Source of the DNA: an uncultured Clostridia bacterium
Lineage (GTDB): Bacteria; Bacillota; Clostridia; Lachnospirales; CAG-274
Length of the DNA stretch: 64,000 nucleotides
Reading direction: 5' to 3'
Assembly (NCBI GenBank): GCA_944383305.1
Contig: CALWOZ010000002.1
Span: 1 to 64,000 of the forward strand
Shown here: piece by piece, positions 17,453 to 25,747 of the stretch
Layout: every line of letters starts with the position of its first letter
Position numbering within the stretch: position 1 is the first letter of the stretch
Translations under genes and position numbers: made by a program
Notes under the pieces: generated by a model
The model's input: the letters and a program-made list of their open reading frames with translations, nothing else
What the model was told of the DNA's origin: nothing
The model's database searches: none

Positions 17453-19987
17453 TTATTTTAAATTATCTTTAATGTTTTCATAAGGTTCTGGTTTTGCAAA
17501 ATAATAACCTTGAGAAAAATGTATATCTAACTCTTCTATAATGCTTTGTATATGCTCGTTTTCAACAAATTCTGCTATAAGTTCAGCGTCTAATTGTTTA
17601 CCTAAAAATACGATATTATTCAAAATCTTTTTATTCATAATATCACTATCTATATTTTTAACTATACTTCCATCTACTTTAATAAAATCAGGAGCAATTT
17701 TAGCTATTTCCATAAAGTTAGAATAGCCCGTACCAAAATCATCAATAGCAATATTAACATTATATTCTCTAGCTCTGTCTATAAACTTTTTAAGCATATT
17801 CATATCTCTAAAATTTTCATCTTCTAGTATTTCAAATATAAATTTACTTCGATTTTCAATTTTTTCTAGTTGTTCAAATATTGCATCTTGTACAGACTGA
17901 GAATTTATATCATATGCTGATAAATTTATAGATACATTTGTATTTTTATCTTTGAATAGTTCAAATACCTGTTCTAACATCATTTTACTTAGAGATGGAT
18001 AAAGATTATATTTTTTGGCTACCTCCATAAAATGATAAGGGGTATATATTTTACCATTTTTATCTCTAATACGCATTAAAGCTTCATATTTATTAATAGT
18101 TTTAAGTTTGTTATCATATATACCTTGAAAATAAGGTATAACCCACTTATTTTTAATAACCTGGTTTAATAAATGTATAGTTTCCATTTCATTATCAAAT
18201 GTTATGTCATCATCATAAGAATTGTCATAAACTAAAAAGTATGTTTGTAAGCTTTTACACTTTTGCAAAGTTTCTAAGCCACATTCTAATAAGTTATTTT
18301 CGTTACATACAACAGCAAATCTAAATATCATTAATTCATCTCTGTTAGGGATTTTAACAAATTGGAAATTTTCATAGATTTCATTAATAAAATCTGTAAA
18401 TTTGTTATCATTCATACTATTTCCAACTGCTAAAAATATAGTATTATCATTTAAGGTATATATATCATAGTTATTATTATAAGCAGAGTAGTTATCAATA
18501 AAGTTAGATAATGATTTTATAACATTTTTAATAAAAGTATAATATGTTTCTTTACCAACTCTAGACATAAGTAATTCAGAGTTTTCTAACTGGAGCATAC
18601 ATACTTTATTAAAGTTTCTTTCAGATTTTTCGTGTAAAAATTTTATACTGTTGTTAATACCAAGATTTTTATCTATATATATGCCTTCTTCAGACATTTT
18701 TTGATATAGAAGTATTTTTTCTAATAATTTTTTATTTTCTTCTGTTATAGCATTACTTTGTTTTCTCAAAACTATGTTTAATAGTTTTTCATTATCATCT
18801 TTTATTTTATTTATTTCGTCAAATGCTGAAAAGTCAACATTTATATATTTAGAGTTATCTTCGGATATACCAACAAAGCAACAAGAACCATTTAAAAGCT
18901 CATTTTTATTATTTATATATGAAATCTCACCCATCATAAATACACCACATATATTGCTTCCAAAAGGACTTATTTCCCAGCTAGCACAATTACTTAAATA
19001 TAGCTTTCTAAATAGGCAAGAATAAAAAAATAAACTTTCAATAGGTTGATTTTTAATAGAGTTACATATTTTATACATTTCTTGTATACATTTCATAGGA
19101 CTGACATAACCTATTCTAAAAGGAGTATTATCTTTTAACTTTGAAAAGTAAAAAGTCATATTTTTATTTAAAGAATCATACTTTATAAATCGACTAACAT
19201 TGCTAGAGTTATATCCTTCTAATATAAGAGGAAATCTAACTAACGTATCATTTTCAACAAGTGCTTGCCAATCATTATAATCTTTTAAATCTTCCATACC
19301 AAACTGGTCTTTACACCACTCTATTGCAGAAGTATTTTCAATTTCTAATAGTGTATTGCCATCACAAGATGTTAAAGTGTACACAGGACTAATAGGCTCA
19401 TGAGCAACATTAACATCTGTAAAAATATATAAATTTTTAGTTATAAGGCTAGCAGTAACTATACCGTGTTCTATGACCCCTTCTTCTGTAAACACATAAG
19501 GAGGAAGATTTTTAGGTAAAACTTCTCCTAAAACACCACCAACTAGTCTAGTAGTATTGTTTAAACTGTTAAAATCATCAACAAAATCACTTATATCTGT
19601 ATAATAATCACTACATAAAATATGCATTAGAGGAACTTCTAAACCAACAATACTATTATTTACTTCTTTTGCAAGAGTATATGTATCCTTGTCCTTAAAA
19701 TGATGAACACTTATCTTAATATCCACATTTTCAAATTGTTCTATAATAATTAATGTTTCCTCATCAAATTGTTTACCATTAAATACAAGTCCACTACAAC
19801 TACCACCTATTAGACTTGAGTTTGGTATAATATTTTTTACTATTCTAACAACTTCTAATATTTCAGTTGGACTATGAATAGCTGTATATATTCTAATGAA
19901 ACAATCTTTTTCAAGGTTTAGATTTTTACTATTTATGAAATTTTCAAAATGTTGTTTTCCTTTATAAAGCGTACTTAATGTTATCAT
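17453..19987 (-). CDS. FIST sensor - degenerate GGDEF - EAL cyclic-di-GMP phosphodiesterase
   Basis: An 844-aa cytoplasmic protein without membrane helices. Residues about 1-215 form a FIST N domain (LIGGSCSGLVFNG), about 220-390 a FIST C domain, about 440-590 a GGDEF-like domain without a GGDEF motif, and about 600-840 an EAL domain. All expected EAL landmarks are visible: YEALMR, INLSA, FEILE, IDDFGTG, DFIKVDG, AEFVE and SQGYYFAKP, so c-di-GMP hydrolysis is likely. FIST is thought to bind small ligands such as amino acids, so the enzyme may link a metabolite signal to c-di-GMP. Type IV pili, a common c-di-GMP target, are encoded 22 kb away. ATG 19987 follows AGAGGT. Confidence 0.92.
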   Translation of the reverse strand: MITLSTLYKGKQHFENFINSKNLNLEKDCFIRIYTAIHSPTEILEVVRIVKNIIPNSSLIGGSCSGLVFNGKQFDEETLIIIEQFENVDIKISVHHFKDKDTYTLAKEVNNSIVGLEVPLMHILCSDYYTDISDFVDDFNSLNNTTRLVGGVLGEVLPKNLPPYVFTEEGVIEHGIVTASLITKNLYIFTDVNVAHEPISPVYTLTSCDGNTLLEIENTSAIEWCKDQFGMEDLKDYNDWQALVENDTLVRFPLILEGYNSSNVSRFIKYDSLNKNMTFYFSKLKDNTPFRIGYVSPMKCIQEMYKICNSIKNQPIESLFFYSCLFRKLYLSNCASWEISPFGSNICGVFMMGEISYINNKNELLNGSCCFVGISEDNSKYINVDFSAFDEINKIKDDNEKLLNIVLRKQSNAITEENKKLLEKILLYQKMSEEGIYIDKNLGINNSIKFLHEKSERNFNKVCMLQLENSELLMSRVGKETYYTFIKNVIKSLSNFIDNYSAYNNNYDIYTLNDNTIFLAVGNSMNDNKFTDFINEIYENFQFVKIPNRDELMIFRFAVVCNENNLLECGLETLQKCKSLQTYFLVYDNSYDDDITFDNEMETIHLLNQVIKNKWVIPYFQGIYDNKLKTINKYEALMRIRDKNGKIYTPYHFMEVAKKYNLYPSLSKMMLEQVFELFKDKNTNVSINLSAYDINSQSVQDAIFEQLEKIENRSKFIFEILEDENFRDMNMLKKFIDRAREYNVNIAIDDFGTGYSNFMEIAKIAPDFIKVDGSIVKNIDSDIMNKKILNNIVFLGKQLDAELIAEFVENEHIQSIIEELDIHFSQGYYFAKPEPYENIKDNLK

Positions 19988-20095
19988 TTATATACCTCTT
20001 TTACAATAATATTAAAAATATTATATTATATTAAAAAACTAATGTCAATATATACAAAGCTATGATAAAACTTTATTAAAGAAAAAATATTATGG

Positions 20096-20773
20096 CTATA
20101 AAAATAAGTATATAATTACAGTCATAATACCAGAAAGTCCAACAGCTATACCACTTAAGGCACCTTCTGTTTCTCCCATTTCTATTGCTTTTGCAGTTCC
20201 TACACCGTGGCTAGAGGTTCCAATGGCAAGACCAACTGAAACAGGATTATTTAACTTAAATATTTTAGATAAAATAGGTGAAAATATAGCACCAAATATA
20301 CCAGTTATACATACACAAGTTATTGTAACAGGAGTAATCCCACCAGTTTTTTCAGCTAAATCTATGGCTATTGGCATAGTAACAGATTTAGGAATCATTG
20401 AAGAGGTTATACTATTATCTAAGTTAAACATTTTACACATTAAAATTATGCTACATATAGATACTAAAGAACCTACAAATGTACCCACTATAATAGGTAC
20501 AAAATTAGCTTTAATTGTCTTTATTTTATGAAACATAGAAATAGCTAAAGCAGAAGTGGCTGGAGTTAGCATCATATTTATAATACTTCCACCTTTTTGA
20601 TAACTATCAGATGGTATTTTAAATATAACTAAAAAACTTATTATAAATATTATAGCCAATATAAAGGGAGAGCATAACGGAGATTTAACTTTTTTATATA
20701 TAATAGTGCCTATTTCAAATGCTATAAGTGTTATACTTATACCAAAAAGTGAATTATTTAATATTTCTTTCAT
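20096..20773 (-). CDS. lrgB: LrgB/CidB family membrane protein
   Basis: A 225-aa polytopic protein with the LrgB signature regions (TPATSALAISMF, IPKSVTMPIAIDLAE, GTSSHGVGTAKAIEMGE). LrgAB acts on autolysis control in staphylococci and as a pyruvate or metabolite carrier in other Firmicutes; which role applies here is unknown. The start overlaps the end of lrgA by 20 nt, so the two are translated together. Confidence 0.93.
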   Translation of the reverse strand: MKEILNNSLFGISITLIAFEIGTIIYKKVKSPLCSPFILAIIFIISFLVIFKIPSDSYQKGGSIINMMLTPATSALAISMFHKIKTIKANFVPIIVGTFVGSLVSICSIILMCKMFNLDNSITSSMIPKSVTMPIAIDLAEKTGGITPVTITCVCITGIFGAIFSPILSKIFKLNNPVSVGLAIGTSSHGVGTAKAIEMGETEGALSGIAVGLSGIMTVIIYLFL

Positions 20774-21128
20774 TTTTTTTAAACCTTTCTTGTATTTTTG
20801 TTACTAATTTTACTGTATAAGCAGTAGATAAAAATGTTAGTAAAAAACTAATAAAACTAATAATTAATATAGGAATTAATTTATCTTTTATAAAAGAAAA
20901 CTCGTCCATTAAAGATATAGCAGGAGGAATAAAAAATATTGCTATATAATTTTGTAAAAATGTACCCACATCTTGTACATAATTTATATTTAAAAGCCTT
21001 GTAGCTAATAAAATAAACAAAATAACCATTGCCATTAAACTTGATGGAAAAGTAAAAGGCAAAAATTTAGATATTATTTCACTTAAAAAACTTATAGAAA
21101 ATAATATTGTTAATTGTCTTATAATCAT
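20754..21128 (-). CDS. lrgA: LrgA/CidA family holin-like membrane protein
   Basis: A 124-aa, four-helix membrane protein of the LrgA/CidA family (FPSSLMAMVILFILL; FIPPAISLMDEF). It forms a two-gene unit with lrgB. The AT-rich 150 bp upstream hold its promoter and, divergently, the pyr promoter. Confidence 0.92.
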   Translation of the reverse strand: MIIRQLTILFSISFLSEIISKFLPFTFPSSLMAMVILFILLATRLLNINYVQDVGTFLQNYIAIFFIPPAISLMDEFSFIKDKLIPILIISFISFLLTFLSTAYTVKLVTKIQERFKKNERNIK

Positions 21129-21278
21129 TATAAAAAGTCCTTTCTTATAAAAGTAATATATATATATTTTACAATAATTTTTATTATATAATCAATGTAA
21201 CTAATATTAAAAATAAATATAAAAATTCATATAAATATATGTAATAATAACAAATATTTAATATTTAAAAAAAATATG

Positions 21279-21307
21279 TTGACAAACATTTATTCTAGTG
21301 TTAAAAT
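21279..21307 (+). promoter_or_regulatory. Promoter of the pyrimidine operon
   Basis: TTGACA (21279-21284), an exact 17-bp spacer and TAAAAT (21302-21307) give a near-consensus sigma-A promoter. The expected start near 21314 lies 39 nt before the leader peptide ATG. Confidence 0.82.
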
Positions 21308-21352
21308 TTTAAAGACAAATGAATAGATTTAATGATTAAAGGAGGGATAGAT

Positions 21353-21427
21353 ATGAATAATTTATTAAAGACAAATTTTAATATTATTTTTTCTATTCTT
21401 TTATTTAATCTTTATTATATTTTATAG
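21353..21427 (+). CDS. Pyrimidine operon leader peptide (24 aa)
   Basis: A 24-codon ORF with a strong GGAGGG site 6 nt upstream, too short for usual gene calling. It begins MNNLLKTNFN and is almost all Leu, Ile, Phe, Asn and Tyr, because the coding strand is T-rich from about 21376 to 21424 with runs of four to six T. The TAG stop (21425-21427) overlaps the base of the terminator stem in front of pyrB. This is the geometry of the Escherichia coli pyrBI leader: low UTP slows polymerase in the U-tract, the ribosome catches up to the stop codon and prevents the terminator stem. The mechanism is inference; the ORF, site and stem are seen. Confidence 0.78.
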   Translation: MNNLLKTNFNIIFSILLFNLYYIL

Positions 21428-21474
21428 GCAATAGATGAGTATTTATGATTTTCTCAGTTTATTGCCTTTTTTTT
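21426..21474 (+). terminator. Transcription attenuator before pyrB
   Basis: AGGCAATA...GAG pairs with CTC...TATTGCCT across a loop of about a dozen bases and is followed by eight T residues. The terminator lies inside the pyr transcript, downstream of the promoter and 31 bp before the pyrB start codon. Its 5 prime base overlaps the leader peptide stop. Confidence 0.82.
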
Positions 21475-21504
21475 AGGCATTATATAGATTTTAGGAGGCT
21501 TTCT

Positions 21505-22428
21505 ATGTTAAAAAGAAAAGATTTACTTGAGATAAAGTCTTTATCTGAAGATGAAATTTTAACTATATTAAACACAGCTAAAGATATGAAAAAAAGAATA
21601 GATAATAATTATCTTAGAGGCGATGAACTAAAAAATAAAAGTGTTGTAACTTTATTTTATGAAAATAGCACTAGAACAAAAATGTCTTTTATGTTAGCAG
21701 CAGATTATTTAGGAGCTAAACCACAAGATTTAGGCATATCAACAAGTAGTGTTAACAAAGGAGAAAGCCTTATAGATACAGGTGTTACATTAGACCAAAT
21801 GGGAATAAATGCTATAATAATAAGACATTCTTTAACAGGGTCTAGTCACTTACTTGCTAAAAATGTAAATGCTTGTGTCATAAACGCAGGAGATGGAAGT
21901 AATGAGCATCCTACTCAAGCACTTTTAGATATGTATAGCATAATAGAAAAAAAGGGGAAAATAGAGGGACTTAACATAGCTATAATAGGTGATATAGCTA
22001 ATAGTCGTGTGGCTAGAAGTAATGTTTTTGGACTTACTAAATTAGGAGCAAATGTTACATTAGCAGGACCTTCTACATTAGTATCTAAAAATATGGAGAT
22101 ACTGTCTAAAAATGTAAAAGTTGTAAATAATATAGAAGAAGGCATAAAAAATGCAGACGTTATAATGGGACTTAGAGTACAATTTGAAAGACAAAAGAAA
22201 ATGCCTTTTCCAGATACTAGAGAATATCATCAAATTTTTGGATTAAAAGAAGATATGCTAAAATTAGCTAAAGATGATGTTATTATAATGCACCCAGGAC
22301 CAGTAAATAGAGGTGTAGAACTTAGTACAGAAGTTATAGATGGTAAAAATTCTATAATAAACGAACAAGTGAAAAATGGAGTTGCTATTAGAATGGCTAT
22401 TTTAAAGCTATTATTAGAAAATAGATAG
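21505..22428 (+). CDS. pyrB: Aspartate carbamoyltransferase catalytic subunit PyrB
   Basis: PyrB makes N-carbamoyl-aspartate, the first committed step of pyrimidine synthesis. The 307-aa protein has the carbamoyl-phosphate site FYENSTRTKMSF, the HPTQALLDMY motif and the HPGPVNRGVEL motif. ATG 21505 (MLKRKDLL) follows AGGAGG by 7 nt; a longer frame to 21445 would run through the attenuator stem and is rejected. There is no pyrI regulatory subunit gene next to it. Confidence 0.96.
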   Translation: MLKRKDLLEIKSLSEDEILTILNTAKDMKKRIDNNYLRGDELKNKSVVTLFYENSTRTKMSFMLAADYLGAKPQDLGISTSSVNKGESLIDTGVTLDQMGINAIIIRHSLTGSSHLLAKNVNACVINAGDGSNEHPTQALLDMYSIIEKKGKIEGLNIAIIGDIANSRVARSNVFGLTKLGANVTLAGPSTLVSKNMEILSKNVKVVNNIEEGIKNADVIMGLRVQFERQKKMPFPDTREYHQIFGLKEDMLKLAKDDVIIMHPGPVNRGVELSTEVIDGKNSIINEQVKNGVAIRMAILKLLLENR

Positions 22429-22444
22429 AATATGGAGGAAATAT

Positions 22445-23743
22445 ATGAACATATTAATAAAAAACGGAAGACTTATAGACCCATATAATAATATTGATGA
22501 AAAAATGGATATATTAGTTAGTAATGGAGTTGTAGCTAAAATAGCTGAAAATATAACTGATAATGCAGATAAAGTAATAGATGCTAATAATATGTGGGTT
22601 ACTCCAGGGCTTATAGATTTACACGTACATCTTAGAGAACCAGGGTATGAACATAAAGAAACAATAGCTACAGGTACAAGAAGTGCTGTTATGGGAGGAT
22701 TTACAACTATATGTTGTATGCCTAACACAAAACCAGTTGTGGATAATGAAATATTAGTAGAGTATATTAAAATGAAAGTAGAACGTGAAGGTGTATGTAA
22801 AGTATTACCTATTGGAGCCATAACAGTTGGTCAAAAAGGAGAAAGTCTTGCTAATATAGGCAAAATGGCAAGTGCTGGGGCTTGTGCCATATCTGAAGAT
22901 GGATTTAGCGTTTGTAATGCTTCATTAATGAAAACTGCTATAAGATATGCAGAAATGTTTAATATACCAGTTTTTTCACATTGTGAAGATGCAACTCTTG
23001 CTGGTGGAAGTATGAACGCTGGAGATACTGCTACAAAGCTTGGATTAAAAGGTATATCTAATGATAGTGAAGATGTTATTGTATCTAGAGATATTATTTT
23101 AGCAGATAGTTTAAAAGCACCTATCCATCTTTGTCACATAAGTACAAAAGGTTCGGTTGATTTAATAAAAGAGGCTAAAGCCAGAGGGTCTAAAGTTACA
23201 GCTGAGGCTACTCCTCATCATTTTACTTTAGTAGATGAAGATATAACCGACTATGATGGTAATTTTAAAATGAATCCTCCTTTAAGAAGTATACAAGATA
23301 GAGCAGCTATTATAGAAGCTTTAAAAAATGACACAATACAAGTTATAGCAACAGACCACGCCCCTCATCATTTTGATGAAAAAAATTGTGAGTTTGAACG
23401 AGCTTTAAACGGTATAGTAGGGCTTGAAACGGCACTTAGCCTTAGTATAACTGAACTTGTAGAAAAAGGTGTTTTAACACCATCTAAAATGATAGAGAAA
23501 TTTACAAAAAATCCAGCAGAAGTTTTAAGAAGAAAAGATTTAGGACATTTGTCAGTTGGAGCAAATGCAGACATTACAATAATAGACCCTAATATAAAAT
23601 ATAAAATAAATGTTGAAAACTTTTTATCAAAAGGTAAAAATAGTCCTTTTAATGACAGAGAAGTAACAGGTAAAGTTTTATATACATTAGTAAATGGTAA
23701 AATAATAGTTGAAAATGGAAATCTTAGAGAGGAGTATAAATAA
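22445..23743 (+). CDS. pyrC: Dihydroorotase PyrC
   Basis: PyrC closes carbamoyl-aspartate to dihydroorotate. The 432-aa amidohydrolase shows the metal-binding DLHVHLREPG at about residue 58, further zinc ligands in FSHCEDA and HLCHIST, and the catalytic Asp in ATDHAPHH. It is the class I (bacterial multidomain-like) form. Its stop overlaps the pyrF start by one base (TAATG). Confidence 0.96.
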   Translation: MNILIKNGRLIDPYNNIDEKMDILVSNGVVAKIAENITDNADKVIDANNMWVTPGLIDLHVHLREPGYEHKETIATGTRSAVMGGFTTICCMPNTKPVVDNEILVEYIKMKVEREGVCKVLPIGAITVGQKGESLANIGKMASAGACAISEDGFSVCNASLMKTAIRYAEMFNIPVFSHCEDATLAGGSMNAGDTATKLGLKGISNDSEDVIVSRDIILADSLKAPIHLCHISTKGSVDLIKEAKARGSKVTAEATPHHFTLVDEDITDYDGNFKMNPPLRSIQDRAAIIEALKNDTIQVIATDHAPHHFDEKNCEFERALNGIVGLETALSLSITELVEKGVLTPSKMIEKFTKNPAEVLRRKDLGHLSVGANADITIIDPNIKYKINVENFLSKGKNSPFNDREVTGKVLYTLVNGKIIVENGNLREEYK

Positions 23744-24666
23744 TGGTTATAGATAGGCTTATAGACAAAATAAAACAGACTGGCAACCCTACTGTCGTAG
23801 GATTAGACCCACGATTAGATTATATACCTAATTTTATTATAGAAGAAAAATATAATAAATATGGACATAGTTTAAAAGCTGTATCTGAGGCTATGTATGA
23901 GTTTAACAAATGTATAATAGATGAAATATATGACCTTATACCAGCTGTTAAACCTCAAATAGCAATGTATGAGCGATATGGTATAGAAGGTTTAGAGGCC
24001 TATTTAAAAACTATTGAATATGCAAAACAAAAAGATTTAATCATAATAGGTGATATTAAAAGAAGTGACATAGAATCTACTGCCAAGGCTTATTCTGATG
24101 GACATATAGGAAGAGTTGTTATTAAAGAAAATAGCTTTGAAGTATTTAAACAAGATTTTATTACACTTAACCCTTATTTAGGCTCGGATAGTATTATACC
24201 ATTTTTACAAGATTGTAAAAAATATGAAAAAGGTTTATTTATATTAGCTAAAACCTCTAACCCTAATAGTGGAGAAATACAAGACTTATTAGTAGATGGT
24301 AAACCTTTATATGAAAAAATAGGTAGCCTTATAGACAAGTGGGGATATGAACTTATTGGTAAAAATGGTTATAGTGAGGTTGGAGCAGTTGTAGGGGCTA
24401 CTCATAAAGAACAAGCTAAAAGGTTAAGAAAAATAATGCCAAAAAGCTTTTTCCTTGTTCCAGGATATGGAGCACAAGGAGGTAAAGCAGAAGATTTAGC
24501 AGTATGTTTTGATAAAAATGGACTTGGTGCTATTATAAACTCATCAAGAGGGATAATAGCAAATCATCTTAAAGATGAGTTTAAAAGCCTTGATGGTAAA
24601 GACTTTGCTAAAGCTTCAAGACAGGCCGTTATTGATATGAAAGAAGACTTAAGGAGGTGTATTTAA
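23743..24666 (+). CDS. pyrF: Orotidine 5-prime-phosphate decarboxylase PyrF (long form)
   Basis: PyrF makes UMP from OMP. The 307-aa protein is the long subfamily 2 type and carries VGLDPRLDYIP at the start and the catalytic network DIKRSDIESTAKAY. It overlaps pyrC by one base and carA starts directly after its stop, so these genes are translationally coupled. Confidence 0.95.
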   Translation: MVIDRLIDKIKQTGNPTVVGLDPRLDYIPNFIIEEKYNKYGHSLKAVSEAMYEFNKCIIDEIYDLIPAVKPQIAMYERYGIEGLEAYLKTIEYAKQKDLIIIGDIKRSDIESTAKAYSDGHIGRVVIKENSFEVFKQDFITLNPYLGSDSIIPFLQDCKKYEKGLFILAKTSNPNSGEIQDLLVDGKPLYEKIGSLIDKWGYELIGKNGYSEVGAVVGATHKEQAKRLRKIMPKSFFLVPGYGAQGGKAEDLAVCFDKNGLGAIINSSRGIIANHLKDEFKSLDGKDFAKASRQAVIDMKEDLRRCI

Positions 24667-25746
24667 TTGAATAAAAAATCTATTAAAGCAAAATTAATAT
24701 TAGAAAATGGTAAAGTTTTTAATGGTAAAGCCTTTGGATATATAAAAGAAACAGTAGGTGAGGTTGTTTTTACAACTGGTATGACTGGATATCAAGAAAC
24801 TTTAACAGACCCATCTTTTGCCGGTCAAATAGTAACTATGACATATCCTCTTATTGGTAATTATGGTATAAACCTTGAAGATATGGAAAGTATTAAGCCT
24901 TATTTAAAAGGATTTGTTGTTAGAGAAAAGTGTGATATGCCTAATAATTGGCGTTGTGAAATGGAACTTGAAGGATTTTTAAATCAACATAAAATAATGG
25001 GAATAGAAGGTATTGACACTAGAGCCTTAACTAGAACTTTAAGAAATAGTGGTACAATGAAAGGTATTATAACAATAAGAGAGGATTTAACTCCATCTCA
25101 AATTAAACAAAAGTTTGATACTTATACAAATAAAAATGCAGTAAAAGAAGTTACTATACCAGAAAAATATACAATAAATGGTAATGGTACTCATCTTGCA
25201 GTTTTAGATTGTGGTATTAAAAAAGGTATTTTAAAAGAACTTGAAAAAAGAGGTTGTAAACTTAGTGTGTTCCCAGCTTTTGCAACTTATGAACAAATAA
25301 TGGAGGTAAATCCAGATGCTATATTTTTAGGCAATGGACCAGGAGACCCTAAAGATATACCAACTGTTGTAGAGGTTGTTAAAAAACTTATTGATACTAA
25401 AATACCAGTTTTAGGAATTTGTTTAGGTCATCAAATTTTAGGACTAGCTTTAGGGTGTAATACTAAAAGACTAAAATTTGGTCACCACGGAGGTAATCAT
25501 CCAGTTAAAGATTTAAAAACTGGAAATGTGTTTATAACGTCACAAAATCACGAGTTTGTTGTATGTGATTTATCAGATGAAGTTGAACCTACGTTTATAA
25601 ATGTAAATGACGGAAGTATAGAGGGTATTAGACATAAAACTAAACCTATTTATAGTGTTCAGTTCCACCCAGAAGCAAACCCTGGACCACTTGATATGCA
25701 ATTTTTATTTGACAGATTTTTAAAAATTATAGAGGAGGGTAAATAG
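24667..25746 (+). CDS. carA: Carbamoyl-phosphate synthase small (glutaminase) subunit CarA
   Basis: CarA releases ammonia from glutamine for the large subunit. The 359-aa protein has the CarA N-terminal domain ([16 protein letters not shown]) and a class I amidotransferase domain with the nucleophile in GICLGHQ and the His/Glu pair in [10 protein letters not shown]. It starts with TTG 24667 directly after the pyrF stop, preceded by AAGGAGGTG. Confidence 0.96.
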   Translation: MNKKSIKAKLILENGKVFNGKAFGYIKETVGEVVFTTGMTGYQETLTDPSFAGQIVTMTYPLIGNYGINLEDMESIKPYLKGFVVREKCDMPNNWRCEMELEGFLNQHKIMGIEGIDTRALTRTLRNSGTMKGIITIREDLTPSQIKQKFDTYTNKNAVKEVTIPEKYTINGNGTHLAVLDCGIKKGILKELEKRGCKLSVFPAFATYEQIMEVNPDAIFLGNGPGDPKDIPTVVEVVKKLIDTKIPVLGICLGHQILGLALGCNTKRLKFGHHGGNHPVKDLKTGNVFITSQNHEFVVCDLSDEVEPTFINVNDGSIEGIRHKTKPIYSVQFHPEANPGPLDMQFLFDRFLKIIEEGK

Positions 25747-25747
25747 T

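Noticed and set aside
21445-21504. Upstream extension of pyrB to an earlier ATG
   Set aside because: It would code through the attenuator loop and its T-run, and has no ribosome site; ATG 21505 has AGGAGG at the right distance.
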